From assembly GCF_029504655.1 (NCBI RefSeq), contig NZ_JAQFIL010000001.1, positions 2,485,001 to 2,549,000 of the forward strand: a DNA stretch of 64,000 nt. Reading direction: 5' to 3'. Position numbers and translations under genes: made by a program. Under the pieces are notes generated by a model. That model was not told the origin of the DNA. It did not search any database and saw nothing but the letters and a program-made list of their open reading frames with translations. Position 1 is the first letter of the stretch; each line of letters starts with the position of its first letter. The DNA is from Catalinimonas alkaloidigena. GTDB lineage: Bacteria > Bacteroidota > Bacteroidia > Cytophagales > Cyclobacteriaceae. Below, in pieces: positions 17,288 to 24,854 of this stretch.

Positions 17288-17535
17288 TGTAAACTAAATT
17301 ATACGATATTTTCCATTTGTGTTACATGGCAGTTGTCATTCAGTCGGACGGCCGATGCCGAGGAATCGCAGCGCTCCACGCCGGACGGCGAACCGCCTTT
17401 TTAAGACTTTCAAAGATATAGCTAAAGAACCTTCATGCGCTAAGTGCGATGGAGTAGCTTGAAATTTTTCTTCAAACTATTAACAAGATCCCTCCTGGAA
17501 GACAAAGCTAAAAATACTGTGTAATTTAGTTTACA
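17288..17535. mobile_element. MITE-like element with 17-bp terminal inverted repeats
   Basis: TGTAAACTAAATTATAC at 17288-17304 and its inverted partner at 17519-17535 (reverse complement TGTAAACTAAATTACAC) match at 16 of 17 positions and bound 248 bp with no open frame. The interior holds a G/C-rich patch around 17343-17400 ending in a short hairpin (GGCGAACCGCC and T-run). No target duplication was recognised at the edges. A decayed non-autonomous transposon is the simplest reading. Confidence 0.5.
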
Positions 17536-17620
17536 AACCACTTTGCCTTCAAACCTAAGCCTATGAGGGGAGAGAGTATAGCCCTATCTTGGTGCCTCAG
17601 GGCTAGGGATACTTTGGTGT

Positions 17621-18265
17621 TCACTTTCCCTTCACCGTCTTGCCCAGGGCTTCCAGGTACTGGGGACTGTCTTTGAGGGCCAGCTTTGCCACGTACATAA
17701 ATTCCCTCATCCACTGGTCTAGCTCGCGGCTATATTGATCACGTTTTTGCGTAGCCTCTTGTGCGCGTGAGCGGCTCAGTGACTGCTGCACCCGATAGTC
17801 CTCAATCGCCTCTATCATGGCGATGGTTTGGTCTACCTCCGACCGGCTGATGTTGTATTTCTTCAGGATGTCGGCCGCCCTATCGTAATGATAGTAGAAA
17901 GCCTTCACCTGTCCCAGCCATTCGGGCAGCGATAGTTTACGCGGGCCTTCTATTTTGAGCAGGTCCCAAAGATCGCTACGGCCTTCCAGGGCTATCCGGG
18001 CTACTTTCCGGTGCTTCAAATAGCGGGTATTCACCTCACGGCGGGCCTCTTTCATGTCCCGGGTTGCCTTTTTCTGACCGCCCAGATGTTCAAAGTAAAG
18101 TGAATCCCACTTTTCAACCTCTCCCAGCAGGTTATCTGCTATGCCCAGTTTGGCCTCATCGTAGCCAAAGCCCTGCATGGAGGATTGAATCTCCGCATGT
18201 TGGCGGGTAGCTTCCAGGGAAGTCTGTACCCAACCTTTTTTGTAGTCTTTCTTATTTCGTATCAT
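17621..18265 (-). CDS. Conserved helical protein of unknown function
   Basis: A 214-residue hydrophilic, mostly alpha-helical protein with many charged residues (MKEARREVNTRYLKHRKVAR, SRSRAQEATQKRDQYSREL). There is no signal peptide, membrane segment or recognised motif. A central WLGQVKAFYYHYDRAADILKKYNISRSEVD looks like a short helical bundle. I do not recognise the family. Composition is closer to G/C-rich than the surrounding intergenic DNA, and it lies between a MITE-like element and the 42-bp repeat array, so it may belong to the mobile segment. Confidence 0.6.
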   Translation of the reverse strand: MIRNKKDYKKGWVQTSLEATRQHAEIQSSMQGFGYDEAKLGIADNLLGEVEKWDSLYFEHLGGQKKATRDMKEARREVNTRYLKHRKVARIALEGRSDLWDLLKIEGPRKLSLPEWLGQVKAFYYHYDRAADILKKYNISRSEVDQTIAMIEAIEDYRVQQSLSRSRAQEATQKRDQYSRELDQWMREFMYVAKLALKDSPQYLEALGKTVKGK

Positions 18266-18522
18266 AGACTGTTGTATGAATTAATAAAGCTGTTGCGGCT
18301 CTTTAACACGGGTATAAAGGGGATAGAAGGGCACTCCTTCCTTTTTTTTCCACCAAGCCGGCACAGCATTGAACAACTGCTCAACAAGTCAAAGCTAATT
18401 AATAAAATATAATTATATTTTTAAAAAATATAAATAAAATAACTTAACGCTTTAATGAATTTACTTTCTTACATCAGGGCATTGGGGAGCGGAATCAAGG
18501 TTTAGTCTTTTGTACAAAAGAC
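18266..18522. other. Intergenic segment upstream of the repeat array
   Basis: This stretch is A/T rich apart from a short G/C patch near 18335. It ends in CTTTTGTACAAAAG (18507-18520), a perfect 14-bp palindrome that sits where a degenerate unit before the first repeat would lie. No gene is supported. Confidence 0.4.
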
Positions 18523-18774
18523 AGATCAGTACTGATCTATGACTTGTACGGCCAAAAAACTTGTAGATCAGCACTGATCTATTACATGCGCGGTGAAAAA
18601 ACTTACAGATCAGTATTGATCTATTACATAGACCGTGCGCCAATGGACAGATCAGACTTGATATATACGTTGGACGACAAAATAACTTATAGATCACTAC
18701 CGATCTATGCGTTGAACTACCAAATAAACCATAGATGAGTACCGATCTATATGTTGAACCAGCGGAATAAGTAT
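18523..18774. repeat. Six 42-bp tandem repeats with palindromic cores
   Basis: Units begin at 18523, 18565, 18607, 18649, 18691 and 18733, each exactly 42 bp. Unit 1 opens with AGATCAGTACTGATCT, a perfect 16-bp palindrome; unit 2 (AGATCAGCACTGATCT) and unit 3 (AGATCAGTATTGATCT) keep it with one change each, and units 4-6 are more diverged. A seventh, decayed unit can be traced to about 18816. Because 42 is a multiple of three, open frames on both strands show a 14-residue repeat (RSVLIY), which is a by-product of the palindrome. There are no variable spacers, so it is not a CRISPR array. Iteron-like or protein-binding array is the nearest description. Confidence 0.85.
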
Positions 18775-18816
18775 AGAAGGGAAAGTTTCTATAGGTCGGA
18801 GTATAGAAAAAAATAG

Positions 18817-19249
18817 GTATAGGCTTTATATCAGCTTTTGTCATGCTTTGAAAAGTCAACCCTCCTCAGAGTTCCTTACAGGTAACTGAGGGAGGAGGAA
18901 GCTGGTAATTCAGTGTCCTCTGCGACAGTTCCACTACGGGGTAACTCTAAGTGAGGCAGAGAAACCCTTTGTTATCGGAGTCATTCCGGAGCTTGTGAAA
19001 CTTGCAAAGGAATCTTTACCACCTTGTAAGAAGTACAGCCCTGCTGCATGGCCGCCACGGAGTGGTAAAGCCTTCCTGGCCGGACCCTCCAGGCCGGACC
19101 TTCCAGGCCGGAATCCCTACGGGGTGACTGAAAGGTTTGTTGCTTTATTTTGTTTCTTGTCCCTTAACTCCCGGCAAACCTCAAGAAAGAAAATTCAGGC
19201 ATGAACAAATGAGGAAGGTTAAGGCATCCCGGGCAGCTTCTGTTTAGGC
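18817..19249. other. Non-coding island DNA with hairpin and 14-bp G/C-rich repeats
   Basis: No gene is supported. A long imperfect hairpin lies at 18858-18895 (CCTCCTCAG ... CTGAGGGAGG arms). Three tandem 14-bp units sit at 19072-19113 (CTTCCTGGCCGGAC, CCTCCAGGCCGGAC, CTTCCAGGCCGGAA). The same 14-mer recurs once at 31008-31021 inside the IS91 transposase remnant, which links both sites to mobile-element debris. Confidence 0.5.
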
Positions 19250-19420
19250 CCCCTCTAGCGCGCATCTTCCTGCTGGGGTAACGCGCTTGCATGATGCGTG
19301 CTTCAAGTCAACGGGCGTAAAATCACAATTATTTTACATAAAAACCTATAAAAATTAAATATAAAGTCTTTACATTAGATGAGGTATTGCGGATAAAATG
19401 CACTGTGCACTTTATACAGA
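19250..19420. repeat. 171-bp direct repeat, copy A
   Basis: This copy matches 21709-21879 over the full 171 bp with only a handful of changes. It opens with CCCCTCTAGCGCGCATCTTC and ends in TTTATACAGA. Near its end it carries the palindrome seen intact in copy B, here with one arm mismatch (ATAAAATGCAC / GTGCACTTTAT). It stops 24 bases before the Crp/Fnr gene start and could supply that gene's promoter or operator. Confidence 0.85.
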
Positions 19421-19444
19421 TGTTGTAGCAAATAAAAGATAATC

Positions 19445-20035
19445 ATGAATTTCGAACAGATTAAAGAACGAACAAGACCCATAGTCAACAAAATGTCACC
19501 TGTATCGGAGGGGTCATTAGATCTGATGAGTGACTTGATTTTAGTTGAAGTTTATGAAAAAGGTGATGTGTTTATTGATAGAGGGAAAAAAAATAACAAG
19601 GAATACTTTGTTTATGAAGGCGTCTGCCGGAGCTTTTTGCTAAGCCCGGAAGGTGAGGAAATAACTATATCTTATTTTCTTGAAGGCAGTGTACTCTCTC
19701 CGAATAAAACGAGAACAGCTAATCAAATATCTCACCTCAATTTTCAAGCGCTTACAAAGCTAACCGTAGCTAGTTTAAACGCTGACAAGTTTGAGCAGCT
19801 AATGATAAATCACATTGACATACGCGAGTTTGGAAATATGGTTTTACAAAATGAACTCCTTGCAAAAGTTGAAAAAGAAATTGCCCTCGCCTCGCTGAAC
19901 GGGAGAGAAAGGCTCATTCTTTTTAGAGAAAAATATCACTTTCTGGAAAATCTAATCTCACATGTTGACATTGCCTCCTATCTGGGAATTACAAATATTT
20001 CCCTAAGCAGGCTCCGTAAAGGACTCTTGGAGTAA
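19445..20035 (+). CDS. Crp/Fnr-family transcription regulator
   Basis: The 196-residue protein has an N-terminal cyclic-nucleotide-binding-type beta roll (VYEKGDVFIDRGKKNNKEYFVYEGVCRSF) and a short C-terminal helix-turn-helix (HVDIASYLGITNISLSRLRKGL). The key cAMP-binding RxS motif of CRP is not evident, as in many Bacteroidota members whose effector is unknown. It is preceded by repeat copy A and followed after 79 bases by an Lnt-like gene. The intervening CATCCTTTAAC...TTAATGGATTCG resembles the segments found after the other Crp-type genes of the island and may be its operator. Confidence 0.88.
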   Translation: MNFEQIKERTRPIVNKMSPVSEGSLDLMSDLILVEVYEKGDVFIDRGKKNNKEYFVYEGVCRSFLLSPEGEEITISYFLEGSVLSPNKTRTANQISHLNFQALTKLTVASLNADKFEQLMINHIDIREFGNMVLQNELLAKVEKEIALASLNGRERLILFREKYHFLENLISHVDIASYLGITNISLSRLRKGLLE

Positions 20036-20114
20036 AAGATCATCCTTTAACAAATGTTAATGGATTCGAAATCCGCATCATCGATCTTTGTTGTCAACTT
20101 AAAAACAAAGAAGG

Positions 20115-21590
20115 ATGCAAGAATTATCAAGTACCCCCGCACAAGGATCTTATGTAGATAAAATTAATCCACTTTGGTATCTCGCAATTGGAGTAGTTAC
20201 CATGGCCCTAACTCACATGACCTTTAGTATTGAAGTCATGGCTTGGGTTTCAAGTGTTCCATTTTTAATTTATCTAAGTCTCACACTAGGTTGGAAGTCA
20301 AGATTAACCTTTTTTCTCGCTTTAGTTTTGGCTTGGTCCTTTGTAGTAACGAAGATTATCAGCGATCCAATTCCATTGGTGCTGGTCTTCCTCTACTCGA
20401 TCCCAATAAGTTTATTTCACCTGCCGGGATACTTGATCTGGAGTAAATTTAAAAATCAAAAATATGCACTGTTTCTATTTCCTGTCATCATGGTTATTAT
20501 GGAATGGATTCAATACACTTTTACACCTATTGCCAGTTGGGGAGTAGCAGCATATACCATGCACGATAATGTATCGCTTATTCAAACAGTATCCCTGTTT
20601 GGGATGGCCGGTCTAAGCTTTCTGATTTATTGGGTTAATGTCTCAATTGCCAATATCATAATCAAAAGAAAAATCTCTATTCCAACATTTCAGCTCCCGT
20701 TAATTGTGCTGTTCCTTTTAATTGTTTTTGGCTCCATCCGATACGACATGAGCAAAGCCAATGGTATTGACACTGTAATTGTTGCAGCAGCTGGAACAGA
20801 CTCGGAGGCAAGTGGTTTACCATTGCCAACTAAGGAAAGAACTGAACAGACTAAAACGGCATTATTTAAACGAACCAAAACTGCAGCGGACGGTGGTGCT
20901 AAAATAATATCATGGAACGAAGCCGCTATATTTATAATGCCTGAAGATGAGAAGGAATGGATTAACTCCATCAAGGAACTAGCTGCTGAACTCAATATCA
21001 CTTTGGTAGCTTCTTATGTGTCACCCATTTCACAATCTCCCTTGAGATATGAGAACAAGTACCAGTTTATCGATTCGTCAGGAAACATTACGCATACATA
21101 CCTCAAGCATCAACCCGTACCCGGAGAACCTGCAGTACAGGGAAAGTCACCTTTAAAAGTGGCTGATATAACAGGAACAAAAGTCGGAGCCGCAATTTGC
21201 TATGATTATGATTTTCCATATCTGGCAAAAGGGTATGGTGAATTAGGAGCAGATATGGTTATTCTTCCGTCAAGTGATTGGAGAGGCATTGACCCTGTTC
21301 ATACAGAAATGGCAGCCTTTAGAGCAGTTGAGCAAGGTCACTCGGTACTTCGTTCAACGCGTTTTGGGCTCTCCGCAGCAATTACACCATACGGTGAAAT
21401 GGTTTCACAAATGAGCAGTTTTGACAATAATGATAAAATCATGTATTCACAACTGCCTACCAAAGGTGTCACTACATTATACTCAGTTATTCAAGATAGT
21501 TTCGTCTACCTGTGTATTGGATTCTTGCTGTTATTTATTGTGCTTATGGTTCGATCAAATAAAAGTAAATCAACTATTCAGCCATATTAG
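20115..21590 (+). CDS. Lnt-like membrane carbon-nitrogen hydrolase
   Basis: The 491-residue protein has six or more N-terminal membrane helices (to about residue 210) and a C-terminal nitrilase-superfamily domain, the layout of apolipoprotein N-acyltransferase. Triad candidates are the Glu in ISWNEAA, the Lys in TYLKHQPVPGEP and the Cys in GAAICYDYDFP. The canonical VPFGE motif of Lnt is replaced by VPGEPAV and the usual periplasmic loop is reduced. It may be a paralogue with changed specificity and not the housekeeping Lnt. Its place next to a Crp regulator inside an island suggests an acquired, regulated function. Confidence 0.75.
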   Translation: MQELSSTPAQGSYVDKINPLWYLAIGVVTMALTHMTFSIEVMAWVSSVPFLIYLSLTLGWKSRLTFFLALVLAWSFVVTKIISDPIPLVLVFLYSIPISLFHLPGYLIWSKFKNQKYALFLFPVIMVIMEWIQYTFTPIASWGVAAYTMHDNVSLIQTVSLFGMAGLSFLIYWVNVSIANIIIKRKISIPTFQLPLIVLFLLIVFGSIRYDMSKANGIDTVIVAAAGTDSEASGLPLPTKERTEQTKTALFKRTKTAADGGAKIISWNEAAIFIMPEDEKEWINSIKELAAELNITLVASYVSPISQSPLRYENKYQFIDSSGNITHTYLKHQPVPGEPAVQGKSPLKVADITGTKVGAAICYDYDFPYLAKGYGELGADMVILPSSDWRGIDPVHTEMAAFRAVEQGHSVLRSTRFGLSAAITPYGEMVSQMSSFDNNDKIMYSQLPTKGVTTLYSVIQDSFVYLCIGFLLLFIVLMVRSNKSKSTIQPY

Positions 21591-21616
21591 CTAATTGAAT
21601 AAATATGTCGATTTAT

Positions 21617-21650
21617 AAAAACCTGTAATTCATTGCAGGTTTTTATGTTT
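21617..21650 (+). terminator. Rho-independent terminator after the Lnt-like gene
   Basis: AAAAACCTG (21617-21625) and CAGGTTTTT (21636-21644) form a perfect 9-bp stem with a 10-base loop and a trailing T-rich tract, 27 bases after the stop codon. Confidence 0.75.
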
Positions 21651-21708
21651 ATCATATTTCCCATACTGTTTTTGAGATGAATGCTTTATATTACTTGCTA
21701 CAACAACA

Positions 21709-21879
21709 CCCCTCTAGCGCGCATCTTCCTGCCGAGGTAGCGCGCTTGCATGATGCGTGCTTCAAGTCATCGGGCGTAAAATCACAATTATTTTACATAA
21801 AAACCTATAAAAATTAAATATAAAGTCTTTACATTAGATGAGGTATTGCAGATAAAGTGCACTGTGCACTTTATACAGA
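21709..21879. repeat. 171-bp direct repeat, copy B, with 23-bp palindrome
   Basis: Second full copy of the repeat at 19250-19420, in the same orientation and of the same length. The arms ATAAAGTGCAC (21852-21862) and GTGCACTTTAT (21864-21874) around a single T form a perfect 23-bp palindrome. Immediately after the copy comes GTTATGCACT (21881-21890), which is exactly inverted as AGTGCATAAC at 22439-22448 on the far side of the next gene. Confidence 0.85.
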
Positions 21880-21926
21880 AGTTATGCACTAGGTAAAATT
21901 TAAAACCATTTTATGATAAAAGCCAG

Positions 21927-22433
21927 ATGATAAAGCTAAGTATGACAATTCTACTTGTTTTGCTACTATCTGCTTCGCATTTGGCTTTTTCACAAAATTT
22001 AGAATTAGCAATTGATACATTAAGAATTTCTAGAGTTATTCAGGAGGGAACAGGTGAGATCACCTTTCATGAAGATGGTCCAGTTCTCGAGATGAAAGTG
22101 TCGATCTATAATGACGAAGATTCATCAATATCAATTTATCCTAGTGAAGCTAGATATTTGGTCACTTTCAATTATGCTGGAAAGCATTATCAGAAAGAAA
22201 TATTTCCGCTTGGATTTATGGATAACAAAAAAATTCAGTTGCCACCAAAAGAAAAGATTAAATTTAGAATAGCAGAAAGACTCTTTTATGGAACACCAGT
22301 ATTTTCGCCAAATAAAACAGATTACTCAACCGATTTATTGAAAGTTCTACCAACTTTAGAGTTTAAGTACATAGACATAAATTTTTCTTTGGTGGCTTCA
22401 AAAGCAGAAATTGTAGAATTAATTGAAAATTAA
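21927..22433 (+). CDS. Exported protein of unknown function in a cassette-like unit
   Basis: A 168-residue protein with a signal peptide (MIKLSMTILLVLLLSASHLAFSQ) and a beta-rich mature part containing VLEMKVSIYNDEDSSISIYPSEARYLVTF and a KIQLPPKEKIKFRIAE segment. I do not recognise a family; the pattern is that of a small immunoglobulin-like or DUF-type exported domain. The gene alone fills the space between GTTATGCACT (21881) and the inverted AGTGCATAAC (22439), the arrangement expected of a single-gene cassette. Codon use is A/T rich like the core. Confidence 0.65.
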   Translation: MIKLSMTILLVLLLSASHLAFSQNLELAIDTLRISRVIQEGTGEITFHEDGPVLEMKVSIYNDEDSSISIYPSEARYLVTFNYAGKHYQKEIFPLGFMDNKKIQLPPKEKIKFRIAERLFYGTPVFSPNKTDYSTDLLKVLPTLEFKYIDINFSLVASKAEIVELIEN

Positions 22434-22440
22434 AACCCAG

Positions 22441-22511
22441 TGCATAACATTCCATAGCCTCTATGCTTCGGCCGATGGCCTCGCCAGCGGCTATGGTAGC
22501 CGTTCTATGCC
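22441..22511 (+). repeat. attC-like imperfect palindrome
   Basis: TGCATAAC (22441-22448) pairs with GTTCTATGC (22502-22510) with two extra bases. Inside it CCATAGCC (22452-22459) pairs perfectly with GGCTATGG (22489-22496). Outer AAC/GTT arms, an inner AGCC/GGCT box, unpaired bases and about 70 bp overall length are the traits of integron attC sites, but the outer core does not fit GTTRRRY fully. It lies directly after the exported-protein gene and runs into the start of the truncated Crp gene. Confidence 0.4.
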
Positions 22512-22995
22512 ATTAGGAAAATCAAATGCTGTGAAAGAAGTAAAGATCAAAAAAGGACAAATAATTCAGAGAAAAGGAGACTTGAACAGTAAGGTATATC
22601 AAGTTGAATCTGGATTGCTACGCAGCTATACCATTGATACCAAAGGCAAGGAACACATCTTCATGTTCGCTCCGGAAGGTTGGATTATTGCCGATAATGT
22701 TCCGCCAGAACAGCCATGCGACCTATTCATTGATGCGTTGGAAGATACGATTGTTATTCAAAGAGTAAAAGACTTTGACTCAGAGCTTGAAGCAAAAAAA
22801 ATAATCAAACGTCTTGGAGTACTTCAGAAACGGGTGATCATGTTGATGAGTGCTCCAGCCATTGAGCGTTACGAACTTTTCATTCAAACCTATCCGGACA
22901 TTGTCCAAAGAGTACCTCAAAAAATGATCGCATCTTATCTTGGTATCACACCACAGGCACTGAGTACCCTTCGAGCGGAACTCGCTAGGAAATAA
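22507..22995 (+). CDS. Crp/Fnr-type regulator, N-terminally truncated
   Basis: From the ATG at 22507 the product is 162 residues; the frame stays open upstream to 22423 only through the attC-like sequence, which is not homologous to Crp. Family members have about 28 residues before the strand that here reads VKEVKIKKGQIIQRKGD, so the N-terminal helix has probably been lost at the recombination junction. The sensor roll and the HTH (PQKMIASYLGITPQALSTLRAEL) are intact. A second, shorter remnant of the same gene type lies at 26153-26329. It precedes a flavin oxidoreductase gene with an inverted-repeat operator candidate between them. Whether it is functional is unclear. Confidence 0.75.
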   Translation: MPLGKSNAVKEVKIKKGQIIQRKGDLNSKVYQVESGLLRSYTIDTKGKEHIFMFAPEGWIIADNVPPEQPCDLFIDALEDTIVIQRVKDFDSELEAKKIIKRLGVLQKRVIMLMSAPAIERYELFIQTYPDIVQRVPQKMIASYLGITPQALSTLRAELARK

Positions 22996-23013
22996 ACCAT
23001 CCTTAAGTCATTT

Positions 23014-23032
23014 ATTCATCTACATGAATGCA
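23014..23032. promoter_or_regulatory. Inverted-repeat operator candidate, site 1
   Basis: ATTCATCTACATGAAT (23014-23029) is a perfect 6-bp inverted repeat with spacer CTAC. The 15-mer ATCTACATGAATGCA is identical at 23018, 24147 and 26344, each time in front of a redox gene and twice directly after a Crp-type gene or its remnant. The regulator is inferred. Confidence 0.5.
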
Positions 23033-23079
23033 TTTCCACTTTGGATAGCGGAATTTGGTGCATCATAAAACTTGAAAAA

Positions 23080-24147
23080 ATGGAAATAGGAATTGACAGC
23101 TTTGCGGGGGCTCATATTGATCCTAAAACAGGAAAAGTTCTGAATCCAGAATTAGAAATTCAGCAACTTTTGGACAGAATGGTCTATGCTGATGAGATGG
23201 GGCTTGATTCGTTTGCTATTGGCGAACATTACAGAAAAGAGTTTTTGGACTCAGCCAATATTGTAATCCTTGCCGCAGCGGCCGCACGAACTAAAAGAAT
23301 AAAGCTAAGCAGCGCGGTGACTGTTTTGAGTTCTGCTGACCCGGTAAGGGTATTTCAAAATTTTGCAACACTCGATCTAATCTCTAATGGTCGGGCCGAA
23401 ATCGTGGTAGGCAGGGGTTCATTTACAGATTCATTCCCACTATTCGGTTACAACCTGAATGATTATCACGAGTTGTTCGAAGAAAAACTTGAATTACTCT
23501 TAAAGTTCCGGGAAGAAGAAGTACTTACCTGGAACGGAAAATTCAGGTCACCTCTTGTTAATCAAGCCGTTTATCCTCGCCCCTTGCAGCAGGAAATCCC
23601 AATTTATAGAGGTGTTGGAGGGAGTAGTGAGTCATTTCATAGAGCAGGAAAACTTGGGATGCCATTAATGGCGGCAGTCATCGGAGGACAGACAGAGAGA
23701 TTCCGGCCAATGATAGATCTCTATCGGCAATCCTATCTTGAGCATGGTCACCCAAAAGAAAAAATGAAAATTGGCCTTCATTCTTTAGGCTTTTTAGATG
23801 ATGACCATCAGAAGGCACTGGATATCTATTATCCAGGGTATGCAAAGATGTTTAATGATGTCAGCAAGGAAAGAGGGTGGCCACCAGTGACCCGCGAGGG
23901 GTACGATCATCAGACTGACAAACGAGGAGCATTAGTGGTTGGTGACCCGATAGAGGTAGCCGACAAAATCTTGCGACACAGTGAAGCATTAGGAGGAATT
24001 GACCGCTTTACTTTCAACATGGATAATACCTTCCTCAGTCATGAACAACTGATGCATGCTATCGAACTAATTGGAAAAGAAGTAATCCCAAGAGTAAATG
24101 AAGGCATTCAATCAAAAAAGGGAGCCCCAAGTCCTTCCATTTCTTAA
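23080..24147 (+). CDS. LLM-class flavin-dependent oxidoreductase
   Basis: The start at 23080 (MEIGIDSFAGAHID) fits the first beta strand of the family; an in-frame TTG at 23041 adds a non-homologous leader. The 355-residue protein is a luciferase-like monooxygenase (TIM-barrel): FAIGEHYRKEFLDSANIVILAAAAART, LDLISNGRAEIVVGRGSF and YRGVGGSSESFHRAGKLGMPLM mark the fold and flavin site. It uses reduced FMN or F420 to oxidise or reduce small organics; the substrate is not known. It follows the truncated Crp gene and an operator candidate, so regulation by Crp-type proteins is likely. Confidence 0.9.
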   Translation: MEIGIDSFAGAHIDPKTGKVLNPELEIQQLLDRMVYADEMGLDSFAIGEHYRKEFLDSANIVILAAAAARTKRIKLSSAVTVLSSADPVRVFQNFATLDLISNGRAEIVVGRGSFTDSFPLFGYNLNDYHELFEEKLELLLKFREEEVLTWNGKFRSPLVNQAVYPRPLQQEIPIYRGVGGSSESFHRAGKLGMPLMAAVIGGQTERFRPMIDLYRQSYLEHGHPKEKMKIGLHSLGFLDDDHQKALDIYYPGYAKMFNDVSKERGWPPVTREGYDHQTDKRGALVVGDPIEVADKILRHSEALGGIDRFTFNMDNTFLSHEQLMHAIELIGKEVIPRVNEGIQSKKGAPSPSIS

Positions 24148-24161
24148 TCTACATGAATGCA
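24144..24161. promoter_or_regulatory. Inverted-repeat operator candidate, site 2
   Basis: TTAATCTACATGAATGCA overlaps the stop codon of the flavin oxidoreductase gene and lies about 35-50 bases upstream of the peroxiredoxin pseudogene. It shares 15 identical bases with the sites at 23018 and 26344. Confidence 0.45.
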
Positions 24162-24854
24162 TAGGGGTTCATTATTGCTTTAGTTTGAACTAAATGAAAA
24201 AATTAAAAATGACGTTTTGCCAGTGCTTGTTTTTTGTGTTCTAATTATTTCGTGCACCAATGAAAAACAAGCAAAGCATAAGGGTAATACAATAAAATTG
24301 GATATGAAAAAGGAAAAGCAGACAGAACTTCATTCAAAATTGGAAAAGCTAAAAGCAAATTTTGCGCTAAAAGCTGATGACAACAGAAAAAGAGCCATCG
24401 AGGAACTGATAGAAACTGTTGAGAAAAGTGGAAGCACAACTATTGCAAAACAGGTAGGGGCCATAGCACCAGATTTTACGCTAAACAATGCCTTGGGAAA
24501 ACCGGTGAAATTGTCCGATTATTTAAAAAAAGGAAAAGTAATTTTAACCTGGTACCGTGGCAACTGGTGTCCATTTTGCAATTTGACACTTCATGCATTA
24601 CAAGAAGAATTATCAAACTTTAAAGCACATGGAGCTAACTTAATTGCATTGACTCCAGAATTGCCTGATGAATCAATTAGTACTTCAGAAAAGCATGGTT
24701 TACAATTTGAAGTTTTAAGTGATGTAGGAAATAAAGTTGCCAAAGAGTATGGAATCGTATTTGAACTTACAGATGAAGTGGCAGGAATGTACAATCAGTC
24801 ATTTGACTTAAATAACCATAACGGAGATGAGTCTAACGAACTTCCATTAGCTGC

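Noticed and set aside
18523..18774. CRISPR array
   Set aside because: The units are contiguous, have no unique spacers, and no cas gene is nearby.
18461..18859. Minus-strand open frame with 14-residue RSVLIY repeats, and a matching plus-strand frame at 18544-18738
   Set aside because: Both strands show the same peptide because the repeat core is a palindrome and the period is a multiple of three. No start context or family supports translation.
18995..19204. Plus-strand open frame of 69 codons
   Set aside because: It runs through the 14-bp G/C-rich repeats and shows no coding character.
20063..20085. tRNA-like GGATTCGAAATCC string
   Set aside because: Only a short dyad is present; no acceptor stem, anticodon arm or CCA end can be built.
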